Source: Cordia subcordata
Lineage: Eukaryota; Streptophyta; Magnoliopsida; Boraginales; Cordiaceae
Length of the DNA: 64,000 nucleotides
NCBI GenBank assembly: GCA_028554755.1
Contig: JAPTOF010000015.1
Coordinates: forward strand, 14,147,501-14,211,500
Direction of reading: 5' to 3'
In this document: piece by piece, positions 47,520 through 58,485 of the stretch
Layout: each line of letters begins with the position of its first letter
Numbering within the stretch: position 1 is the stretch's first letter
Position numbers and translations under genes: made by a program
Notes under the pieces: model-generated
What the model was told of the DNA's origin: nothing
The model's input: the letters and a program-made list of their open reading frames with translations, nothing else
The model's database searches: none

Positions 47520-50500
47520 AAAGTGTATACCAACGTCAACGTGGAGTGTGTCTAAAAGAATGATTTTGGAAACTGGGGTGTTTTGGAGAATTATGATTGT
47601 GATGCGTCAGGCAAGATTCGGGTCTATGGGATAAGAGTAGGGCCTTTGCTACTCAACTCCATGCCCTGGACCAAGCGGTCACTTGTCTTATTGATCCCAT
47701 TGATTCCCAATTCAAATGTGTGGGGATTTTTGTGTATGAGCATAATGATTACAGTTCTTGCACAGAACTTTGGTTGAGTATGCTCTCATGTGTTGAGGAT
47801 TTGAGTGACTTACCTATTTTTGTGGGAGGTGATTTTAATGAAATACTAGAGAAGGATGATTGTCTGGGTTGCCAGGTTCTAGAGATTGGATCACTGGAGT
47901 TTGGTGAGTGTATCTAAAAGGCAGGTGCGATTGAGCTTCCCTCATCTGGTCCTTGTTTCACACGGACGAATAGGAACATGTTCGGTGCCCTTAGGACTAG
48001 CAAGATTGATTGTGTATTTACAAATGCAAAGTGGCTGGTGTAGGTTGCTAATTTTGTTGTTGATATGGGAGCTACGGGATTGTTAGATCATGCTCTTTCG
48101 TTCCTAATATCTAGGGAGACCCCTAGGCATAAGCCAAGGCCCTTTAAATTTTTCAACGCCTGGACGAAACGTGCTAAGTTTGAGGGAATTGTTGCTAGAA
48201 TCTAGGCTTCTGAGATTCTTGGCTCTCCTATGTTTTGTCTTTGTAGCAAACTCAATCTTCTTAAAAAGGAACTAAAGAGTTTCAATCAGAAGTACTTTAA
48301 AAATATCCAATTTTGTCTTGATGAGTTGGAGACCAAGTTAGCTAAAGTCCGACATGAAATCCTTAATGGTATTACCTCCCTGGCTCTTTTGGGTAAGGAG
48401 AATCGAATTATTATTAAGGGTGAAACTCTACGTAAATTTGAAGAACGGATATGGAAGCAAAAATCTCGAATCAGCTGGCTTAATGATGGTGACAAGAATA
48501 CATCATTCTTTTCCAAAACAACCAAAGGTACAAATGCTCCTAATTCTATTCACAAAATCATTGGTGGTAATGGTGAATTTTATGAAACTGAAGATGGAAC
48601 GGGTGATGCAATAATGGCTTTTTATAGGGATCTTTTGAATATGATCAACCTATTCCAATGAGTTCTCTTGGTGACCTTGATTTACTTATCTCTAATCATC
48701 TTAGGAAGGGGGATGCTACTATCCTTGTGGCTCCCATCTTGTCTCTAGATATTAAAAAGGCTATGTTTTCTATTGATGGCAATAAAAGCTCGAGACCAGA
48801 TGGGTACACTTCCCATTTCTTTAAATCAATGTAGCATATTGTTGGTGATGATGTGATTGGTGCATTTAAATCGTTCTTCTCCTCTGGGTGTCTTTTGAAA
48901 GAGTTGAACACCACCATTCTGATATTGGTCCTGAAAGTGAAGCACCCTAAATCTATTGGTGAGTTCAGACTTATCGCATGTTGCAATACTGTCTACAAAT
49001 ACATTACGAAGATCCTTGCTAATAGATTGCAGCCTACATTGGACTCTATCATCTTTGCAAATCAATCTGCATTTGTGAAAGGGAGAAATATTATAGAAAA
49101 TATCCATTTGGCCCAGGAAATGGTTTGGGGGTGTGATAGAAGAAATGGCTCACCAAGATGCACTATCAAGGCAAACCTTCGTAAAGCTTATGATACACTA
49201 TACTAGAATTTTTTGATAGCTGCCCTTTATGCCTTCAAATTCCCAAACCTATTCATTAAATGGGTGTATGCCTATATCTCTACTCCTAAGTTTTCTATGG
49301 CAATCAATGGTGGCCTATATGGGTTTTTCTCTTCATTTAGAGGACTCAAATTGAGAGATCGAATCTCCCCATATCTTTTTGTGATTGGGATACAAGTGTT
49401 ATACTGTATCTTTGAAAGAGCCATTAAGCGTGGTTGGTTTAAATTTCATCCTAAGTGCAAACAGATTGGATTGACACATCTGTTCTTCACAGATGATGTC
49501 CTTATTTTTTCAGGGGCTAATCTGGAGTCTATTGGCACTATCAAAAGATGGCTTGACCTCTTTAGGGTATTATTTGGGTTGCAAGTCAATAAGGGCAAAA
49601 GTGATATGTTCTTTAGTGGTTGTGATACTAATTTGAGAAGGCAAATTTCTAATAGGCTTGGCTTTTGTGAAGGTGCTTTACCTGTGAAATACTTGAGGGT
49701 CCCTTTGTTGTCTGGCATATTGAGTGTTCAGGATAGGAAGGTTATTGTTGATTGAATTTTGAATCGTATTGATAGCTGGGCATTTAGATGGCTATCTTTC
49801 GCTGGGAGGTTGTAACTTATCTAGTTTGTACTCTCGAACATTCATTCATTTTGAGCTCATATGTTTCTTCTCCCCAAGAGTACAATTTCGTGTATTGAAA
49901 GGATACAGGTTGAATGCTAAGAAAGCTATCTCTTGGCTTGAAGTTTGTAAACTAAGAAAGGAAGAGGGCTTAGGCCCTCGAAGACTGGGTGATTCGAATA
50001 TTGCTGCTAATATGAGTCACTTAGTGGACATTCTTATTGAAAAACCTAATATCTAGGTGAGAGGGGTTAAAGAATATAGGTTGAGGAATATTAAATTATG
50101 GGATGCCAATATTTCTATTGACGCTGCTTGGTATTGGAAAAAGCTACTAAATATTCGGGATCTTATGAAGGGGCTTATCTTCCATAAGATTGGTAATGGT
50201 AAAAATACTCTTTTCTAGCTAGATCTTTGGCACCCGCTAAGTATGCTTAGAGACGTGTTTGGTGAGGAAGCTATTCTTGCTCATGGTAGTGGTTTGAAGG
50301 CTCGTGTGGCTGACTTTGTCTTGGAGGGTAACTGGGCTTGGCCGAAGAATGATTTCTTTATGCCCATCCAAATGAATCTTAGCTCTTTGAGGCCTAACTA
50401 TCAACATGATGACATTATCATTTGGCTTTCTAATATTGCAGGCACTTTTTCTTCATCTTCAGCTTGAGAGGCCATTCGCCCCACGTCCAATGAAGTTGAC

Positions 50501-51110
50501 TGGATGGTATTGTATGGTTTAAATGGCTATTCCCAAGCACGCATTCAGTACTTGGATTATGTGGAGGAATTGAGCAGTTACTAAGCATAGGTTATTGTCC
50601 TGGGGCTTCCTTGTCAATCTTTTATGTTTGTTTTGTCGTCGATATGTTGAGAGCCATGATCATCTCTATTTTGACTATTTCTTTTCTTGTAGAATTTGGC
50701 AAATGGGGATGAAGATGACAAAGGGACTGCATTGACTCGTCAACTGGGATGATATTACTACTTGGCTAATGCAGAAAGCTGGGGGTTCTTCTTTATAAGC
50801 CACTCCTTTGAAGCTATTTTTTGAAGCTGCTGTTTACCATATATGGCGAGAAAGAAACTGAAGGCTTCATAATATTTTTGCTATATATGAGGAACAATTA
50901 TTTGAACATATCATTTTTTATGTTAAGCAAACAATTTTTGTAACTAAGAAGTTCAAAATTAGTGTTGCAAATAGGGCTTTATGTGCTAAGTGGAACATTT
51001 ACAGGCATACTTTGGCCTGGTTTTCTTTTGATTCCCTTTGGGATTTCCTATAAATGTTATTTATATCAATGATCATTTGCTTACTTAGCAAAAAAAAAAA
51101 GGTATATAAT
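47510..51110 (+). mobile_element. L1-type LINE, 5'-truncated, with target duplication
   Basis: GGTATATAAT occurs at 47510-47519 and 51101-51110, and the match extends to AAGGTATATAAT if the A tail is shared. The insert (47520-51100) ends in an A tract. It encodes, in broken frames, the end of the endonuclease (GGDFNEILEKDDCLG, near 47824), a reverse transcriptase (PDGYTSHFFK, LIACCNTVYKYITKILANRL, NQSAFVKGRNI, FTDDVLIFSG as the catalytic box) and a zf-RVT region (CRRYVESHDHL near 50630). Several in-frame stops and frameshifts show it is inactive. No RNase H domain was found. Confidence 0.92.
48845..49755 (+). pseudogene. LINE reverse transcriptase remnant (first LINE)
   Basis: The segments 48853-49206 and 49213-49755 are one reverse transcriptase interrupted by a TAG at 49204-49206 (probably a former Trp codon). 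Visible motifs are AFKSFFSSG, FRLIACCNTVYK, ILANRLQP, KAYDTLY, GDRISPYLF (here RDRISPYLF) and the catalytic FTDD in place of the usual F/YADD. It once copied LINE RNA at the target site. Confidence 0.88.
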
Positions 51111-52010
51111 TATGGATTTTGAATAGTCTAAAATAGTGTAGTTTTCAATTGCCAACCCCTTCCTCCATTTTGTCCAAGTCGAAGGCTATATGAGGGTGAT
51201 CCTCTACCTCCGTTCTTTTTTTTTTTCTCCTGACTGAAGCTTTAACAGGTGTCTTAAAGTCTGTTCGACAAAATTAGCTGCTAAGATATCTGATAGCAGT
51301 TTGAGTAGTTGATAGCTATTGTATTTTAACTATTAGCATAGAGCTATTTAGCTAGTTGATTAAACAAAATGTGTTTAGTAAAATTAGCTGTTAGATTAGT
51401 TGATGAATGTAAAATGATGTAAAAGGACATTGATATCATGTTATTATTATTATTGCTACTGTTATGATAATTATAATTATTATTACTAGTATAAGAATAA
51501 GATAATATATTTTATAGTCAGATGTTATTTTTATAATAAATTTTAATATAAATATAACTAGTTTTTTTATAAAACATTTTTATTAATATTATAAAAATTA
51601 ATTATAATAGAATCAAAATTTATTTTGTCACAAAAAATATTAATAAAACTTATACTTTTTAGTATATGTTCAGCAGATAAATTTGAAATTCAATTTTATA
51701 TTACTTTTTATTTATATTTATGAAAGAAAAAGTAAAAATATAGACAAAGATTAGAGAAAGAATAGAATTGTCAAAAAAATGAAGAAAGAGTAAGATTGCC
51801 AAAAAAAAGAAAATGAATAACTAAAAGCTACCTGAAAAGATAAAAATTTTCAGCTTTTGAGAAACATTAGTTGAAACGCTAAAATCTACCAAAAAAGTTA
51901 CTTAAAACACTAGTTTACCGAACAACAATAACTTGGAAAAATAGCATTTTAAAGCTATCTCAAAATCTGTTGCAAAACACGACCGTAAGGCTCATATGTA
52001 TGATGCAAAC
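51101..52010. other. Spacer between the two LINEs, with a MITE-like AT-rich block
   Basis: No gene is seen. About 51255-51990 starts GTCTGTTCGACAAAATTAGC and near its end reads CTAGTTTACCGAACAACAAT, loosely inverted ends of a hAT-type MITE. The interior is AT-rich. The assignment is weak. Confidence 0.4.
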
Positions 52011-52244
52011 TAGAAGGAGATTAAGTTGGTTGGGAGCTTCCCTCCATTAAATCATTCGTTATTTGCTGACAACTCATTGTTTTTCATTAAAGCTACTATT
52101 TCGGAGGCCCTAGCTATCAAGGAGGTAGTTTATCACTACTGTTATGTCCTAGGCCAATCTATTAATTTTGCTAAGTCTATGGTGTGCTTCAGTCAAGGGA
52201 CGCCTAGTTCTGTCAACGAATTGTTAACATCCATTCTTCATATT

Positions 52245-52351
52245 GGCCGATAAGATGATATGGGTAGATACTCGGGCATCCCTTGGGAATGGAAACTTTT
52301 GGCCGATAAGATGATATGGGTAAATACTCAAGCATCCCTTGGGAATGGAAA
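52245..52351. repeat. 56-bp tandem duplication inside the second LINE
   Basis: The unit starting GGCCGATAAGATGATATGGG at 52245 repeats at 52301 with a few changes (TAGATACTCGGG against TAAATACTCAAG). Confidence 0.9.
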
Positions 52352-52675
52352 TGTTCTAGGCATCCCTTATTACTATGGCTCTTGGATTGTATTTCTAGTA
52401 AGCTTGAAAGGTGGAAGACTAAATTGTTATTTGATGATAGGAAAAAGATGCTTGTAAAGGCTGTGTTACAAGCAGTACCTTTATATGCAATGCATTTATC
52501 TATGTTTCTGAAGGGATTTTGTAAAAAGTTGAATGCTCTAGTTAACAAATTTTCGTGGAACTTTACTGGTCACTCTTGTATACACTGGTTTAGTTAGGAT
52601 AAAATTTGAATCTCAAACCATTGTGGTGGTTTTGGGTTTCGTGATTTTCATGTACTGAACAAGGCTTTCGTTGCT

Positions 52676-53066
52676 AATCATGTTGGAATATTTATCTTTA
52701 AAGTGGGCTACCATTTATTATTTTTGGTTTTATAAAATAGGCTAAATATTTGGTTCGCAAGTTGGCTCTATGATCATATTAGGTTAAGCCCACCTCATAA
52801 TTCTGTACGATTTTTTGTGCGTAAACCCATATATTTTGATAAAGCCTTTTATAAGTAAGCCTATCAAACTTAATTATAAATAGGGCAAGGTCCCCTCTAT
52901 TACTTTTAACCCTAACAATTGTTCCCATAAACATCTATTAATCTTGAGTAGAGTAGAAAGATGAAGATTTATCCCTCAACTGGTTGATAGTTGTCTTCAA
53001 TGATTATGTCTTTTAATTTTATATTGTAAATTTATGTATACGATCTTTATTTGCGCTTACAGATCA
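52676..53066 (+). mobile_element. Solo LTR (381 bp) inserted in the second LINE
   Basis: The insert 52681-53061 begins TGTTGGAATATT and ends GCGCTTACA, with TG...CA ends and a TATA-like ATTATAAATAGGG near 52872. It is flanked by AATCA (52676-52680) and GATCA (53062-53066), a 5-bp target duplication with one change. Removing it restores the LINE reading GCTAATCAGGCTTGG. A lone LTR arises by recombination between the two LTRs of a full element. It is not clearly related to the copia LTRs at the start of the window. Confidence 0.85.
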
Positions 53067-54000
53067 GGCTTGGCATCTCCATGCCTATCATTCGACGTTG
53101 GATGTGCATGTTTTGAAAAGCATATACTACCCTAATTGTTCCACATGGGATGCTAGGCATTCTTCAAATAGTTTGTGGTGCTGACAAAGTGTTTTCCAGG
53201 GCCGTGACTTGTTAAAATCTAATATAACTTTGCGAGTGGTTGATGGGTGTCCTATCAACATTTGGATAGATTATTTGGTGCCTTATCAATATGTTCTAGA
53301 TCGTCCAAATGGTTGTCATGTTACAAAGGTTGCAAATGTTGATTTGTTCAGTTTCTTTCACCTGGGGTTTTATGTTGTTGCATTCTCTTTTTTCCTATGG
53401 AAGTTTTTAGTGTAATTCTTCAAATTCCACTTTCAAAGACTGGTTCAAAGAATAAGATTGTTTGGCCTTTTTTGAAGTCTTGTGCCTATAAGATTAAAAC
53501 AGATTATCAGCGTATGGTTGTTAGCTTAGGGAAATCCCTTTCTTAGGATCTCTTTGACTCTGGCCAATCTTTCTATCGTTTACGAAAAACGGTGTGGCAT
53601 GCCAAGGTTCCTACTAAGGTTCGATGTTTTATTTAGAAATTATGCCATAATGCTCTTCCCCTCAATGTTAATCTTTATTGTAGAGGATATGTTGACATCC
53701 CTTTGTGCTCTCTATGTCATCAAAATGAAAAGTCTATTGCTCACTTGTTTTTCGAATACTCTATTAGTCACTGATATGGTTTAACTCATGTGTTAATCTT
53801 CGCAAGGAGGCTACAACTATTGACTACTTCTAGATTTGGCTCCTGGATATGTTGGAAACTCTTAGTGAAAGGGATATAATGCCAAGAATGTGGAATCATT
53901 GATAGCTGTTACTTGTTGGGTCTTCTGGAAGTCTTGATGCTGGTGTATCTTTGATCTTCAACGTCCATGCCCACCACGCATTCAAAGAGGGGTTAGAAGT

Positions 54001-54480
54001 TTGATGACTGATTTGCATGGGTCTTCTTCTTCTGGGGGTGGTATTGATTGTGTGCTTTGTGGCAATCAGCATACTGCTCACAGTGTTTGGTCTCCACCCT
54101 CTTCTGGCCATCACAAGATTAATTATGATGCTTCATCCTCTCTTGACAATGGCGTGGAAAGGATTACTATAGTTTGCTGTGATTTGGGTAGGCATATAAT
54201 TGATGGGATGGCTCTGGTAGTTCCATGCAGCTCTGCTGTATATGCTGAGTCTTTGGCACTTCGCTCGGCCTGTGCTTTGGCAAAAACTATCAGTCACTCA
54301 CATGGTTTGATAGAATCTGATAACCTCGACTCAGTTCACAATTTTAATAATGAGTCAACATTGTGCTGGGCAGTTGAGCCCCTTGTGGCTAATGCAAAAT
54401 GGTACCTTGCTCATGCAAGTTGATGGTGTGTCTCTCACACACCTCACAGTACAAATGGGATGGTTGATTGACTAGCTAGG
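54001..54480 (+). pseudogene. RNase H domain of the second LINE
   Basis: The open segment 54001-54423 contains HHKINYDASSSLDNG, the plant LINE RNase H start (KINxDGS/A). AESLALRSACALA (the Glu helix) and GLIESDNLDSVHN (the second Asp) follow. After a TGA at 54421-54423 the frame continues with NGMVDWLARN, the final His/Asp-containing helix. The domain degrades RNA in RNA-DNA hybrids in intact elements. Confidence 0.8.
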
Positions 54481-54640
54481 AATGTTAGACAGGGTTGTTT
54501 GCCCTCGGATTGGGTTACTTCACCTCCAATGGGGTTGTTTCTTGCTTTAAGTTTTGTCTTTGATGTAATTGGAGTTGGGTGACTTAATTGTAATATTTGT
54601 TTCCTATTAATAATATTACCTTTCAATGTTCAAAAAAAGA

Positions 54641-56348
54641 TGGTCTAAAACAGAATTTTGAAAAAGCATTAATTATATTGTTTTCTCTTAAACTGTGTTT
54701 GGTTAAGGAGCATTTTCAATGTGTTTTCAATTTAGGACCAAACAAAGGCGGTTACTCTCTCTCCATCCCCTTCTTCCCTAACACCCTTCTTCCCCCTACC
54801 TTGACACCCTTATTCCCTACATATCTTCTCTTTCTTGTTGAAAGTTTTTCTCAACATGTGTGATTATACATGGTACTCTGCCTTTGATGGAAGTTACCAT
54901 TTCTTCCTTTTAAGCTTTGTAATTTTTGTTATTTGGACTTTTTTGTTATTTCTTATTTCTTGTATAGTCATTTTTGTTATTTGGATTTTTTCTTATTTAT
55001 TATTTCTTATATAGTCGTTTTTTTTTTCATCTTTTTGGTGTAGCATATTTGGCTTGATAACATCTATAACTCTTTTGTTCAATTTGTTACAATACAAGCC
55101 TGTTTAACCTTATGGCTTATTCCATTTTCCGATTGGAATTGCCCTTCCTTTCCTTGGAATTTCTTCATCCTATTATCCACTACTAAGCTAGGCATCTTGA
55201 CATGTTTGCACCATCTACGTGACAATTTGGGTCGCTTATACAATTATGATACGTTTGTTTTACCTTCTCTTTAGACTTTTACTTGTTTTGTAGAGTTAAA
55301 TTGTTGATAAAAATTTTGTTCTCTTTTAATTTAAAATGTCTTTATATCCTCTTAACAAGATGCATACATGATCCATTTGCATGTTCCATGTTTGCATATA
55401 GCTCGAACCCTTCTTTTGTCATTTCTTATGAACTGAAAGTCCCTACAATATTTTGAGCCTATTTAAATTGGCTATTTTTTTAAAGAAAAAACACTTTTTT
55501 TCTTTAAAAAATTACATTAAATTTGTAATAACTATTAAATTTAACTTCTACAAAAACTAAAACTCTGAAAATAAAACTCAAATACAGCTTTTTTTAAAAA
55601 TCAGAATTTTTAAATTTTCAAAAAAAATTATTTTTCAAAAATTGCTGAGAAAAATACTTTTAAAAAAAATCAATCCAAACAAACCCTTTATATGATATGC
55701 TCTAATTGCATGCTTAAGCTCCTCTGTTGAATTAAAAAGCATGCTCAAGACAAACTTGGGATCCTTCATATCAATATAGACCTTGAACTTTTTTAAGTTT
55801 GCTTGTTTCTCCACATCTACATCAATATTCTCTTCATAAATTCTATCATCTTTATTTATTATTGATATTTAATTTTTACAATTTATACATAGATAACATA
55901 TATCAAATTGATTGGATTCTTAGAGCATTTGATAATATAATTATCAAATTTAAAAGCAAATAACCCAGAGAAGGGGGAAAAAAACAATCACACACACACA
56001 CATCTTCCTCTAATAACTTATCACGAGTCAATCATATTTTTGAACCCCAATGGGAGGGCTTTTTACACTTCGCAAAATGTGTTCACTTTCCCCTAATAAC
56101 TTATCATATAATGTTACAATAACACTTTTGGCAATCTCTAGAGAAGATATGGAAACGTAATGGATTTAAAATGGTTAAGACACGATACACAACAACCAAA
56201 ATATCCTGACAAGAATACAATTGCCCCTGATTGAACAATCAACAATGAATACAAAAAATACCTAATTTCCGTGGCCTGTAAAGCTTCAAGAACCCAAATA
56301 GCATATGGGTGATCTGGGAAGAAAGCAACCTTTCATTCTAGCCTTTGC
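54641..56348. other. AT-rich intergenic DNA downstream of PMT26
   Basis: No gene is seen. It contains a MITE-like element (55455-55686) and a short (CA)n tract near 55990-56002. The PMT26 3' UTR should lie just below 56349. Confidence 0.6.
55455..55686. mobile_element. MITE-like foldback element, same family as 18273-18504
   Basis: The left end GAGCCTATTTAAATTGGCTA and the right end (complement GGGTTTGTTTGGATTGATTT) are imperfect inverted repeats. The ATTACATTAAATTTGTAATAACTA core resembles ATTACAAATTTAATGTAAC in the copy at 18273-18504, in the opposite orientation. Confidence 0.6.
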
Positions 56349-58443
56349 TTAAGCGATGGCGTAAGGGATTGTCTCTGACTCGTTTGGCCGCCAAGCCGTC
56401 TTCTCGGCACAAAGCAATCCTTCCCTGTCCTTGGAATAGGTCATCCGAATTTCCCAATGCATAGATTTGAAAATGTTTTCCAGTTCAGTGATGGTTTCAA
56501 CATTGTCACGAACAATGATCTTTCCTTCTGGTCTCAAAATTCGGTCAACCTCCGCAATAAAAGCCAAATAATTACATCTGTGATACGCAAAAAGCATACC
56601 AAAGTGAGGAAAGGGCATAGTTGAGAGGAATCAGATATCTAGTAATTATCTCAAGCAGTGGAGACTCACTTTGTTTTAACCTTGGAGAAGAGATGATCGG
56701 CATGGAGAAGATCGTAAGATCTGGGATAAGTGCTGAATGATTCACACCAGTCATGATAAATCCCAAACAGACCTCGCTCATAAATGATGGGCAGGGTATC
56801 AGGAGAATCAATTGAAACAACGTTCATGACCCACAAATTCATCTCTCTCAAGGCAGCCGCAAAACTGCAATAGCAGAAATTAAAGTGAAGCTACAAGAAC
56901 TAGAATACAAGGCATCACACGCTGACAGAGAAAAATAAAAAAGATTCCATATCTTTTCTTTCTTCCTTCTGGCAAGTGAGATTCCATTTTCTTAAATCTG
57001 AGGAATCAAATCTTTCATGCAAATAAAATCAAGAGAAAGCAAAATGGAAAAATAGGAAGCCAAAGAATTTAGGTAATACCATGTTCCTCAATGCTTGTTA
57101 GAGCACAGTACTACTAACAAGTGGAGAATTTGAATGAATAAAATCTATATTCTGATTACTTGTACACAAAATATATATATATTTTTTTTGGTCAGTACAC
57201 ACTTAACATGAATTCATCATGGAAAATAGTTAAAGAAAAGCCATAGACGAAAGACTTTGCTCTTTTTTTGGGAAAAAATGAAAGGAAGATTTCTACTAAG
57301 CACATAGATAAAACCTAGCGAAGCAGAAAATATCTTGCTTACCCTCCATAGATGGCTCGCATGTCCATGACATTCCTCACGGTAGCCCAGTTTATTCCTA
57401 TGCCATTTAGATAGGACTTGTTGACAACACGCTTCCAGTGTTTATAATCAGCAGCAAAATCCTCTGGTGCTGATTTACCATAAACTCCGACTTGGGAGCT
57501 TGACAACCAGTACGGTGTCTTTTCCACTCTGGCAGGCCATGTTTCCGGCCATTGAGACCCACGATCAGATGCAGCAACAGGTACCTTATGCATGCATGCT
57601 TGAAGAGGTACACTCCTGAAGCACCATAAAAGTATATCATTATAGTGGCAACATCATTAAAAGAAAAAAAAAATATGAATTGTCCAGCTTGCAGATGAAC
57701 CACAATTCTGCATATCATTGTTGCTTTAATCAACACTTTTCAGAATAGAAATATGTCACTAAGTGTGGAAGACAAAGTTTATCTCATCTCAGCACAAAGA
57801 AAGTACCATGCTGCATTTGGATCATCAGATTCTTGGCAAAGTGCAGGTTCACTGTGTTGCCTTTGCTCATAGCAGTCGTTAGAAACAGGCTTGCGATAGA
57901 TAGCAATACCTACTCCATTAACTGAATCCTTGGTGATTGAAACTACTTCCCAGCACATTGACTTTGTTAGTTTCTTCATGGCTGCACAACATTTTCAGTA
58001 AACGCTGAATATATTAAGATCAAATATAATCAACTTCAATGGATATATGGTCTTAGAAACAGTCCTTTACCTTCCCAAATTTGGACATCCTCAGGGATTT
58101 TCTGATAGATGGGAGTGGCTGACCACACAAAGAAACCACCAGGACGTAGCAGACGATTCAGCTCCAATAGAAGCTTTCCACCTTCAAGTCATACCAAGCA
58201 AGGGGTTCGAAGAAAGTAAGAATAGTAATACCAGAACTAACATCAATGTGCACATATTTAAAGCGTGTATTCTAACAACTGCAATAGAAAAACTGAAACA
58301 TCATCATTGTTTCAAAGAAGAAAGCACCCTCGAAAATGTTAACTAGAACTTTCTTGTCATCTTTGCCATAAATGTGCGAATCTGTGTCTGGGTGTGCACG
58401 TGTGTGTGAGTGAGTGAGTGAGTGCGTGAGTGAGTGAGTGAGT

Positions 58444-58485
<42 letters not shown>

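Larger units (their letters stand above)
52010..54640 (+). mobile_element. Second LINE, 5'-truncated, with RNase H domain, interrupted by a solo LTR
   Basis: It starts inside the reverse transcriptase at the catalytic region (SLFADNSLFFIKATISEA near 52048; ADD reads ADN). RT thumb, zf-RVT (PLCSLCHQNEKSIAHLFF near 53700) and an RNase H domain (54110-54470) follow, and it ends in a short A tract near 54634-54640. It is a different lineage from the first LINE, which lacks RNase H. A 56-bp duplication (52245-52351) and an LTR insertion (52681-53061) interrupt it. No target duplication was found. Confidence 0.85.

Noticed and set aside
58400..58482. CRISPR-like or satellite array
   Set aside because: It is a simple GAGT/GA microsatellite in an intron, with no spacers.
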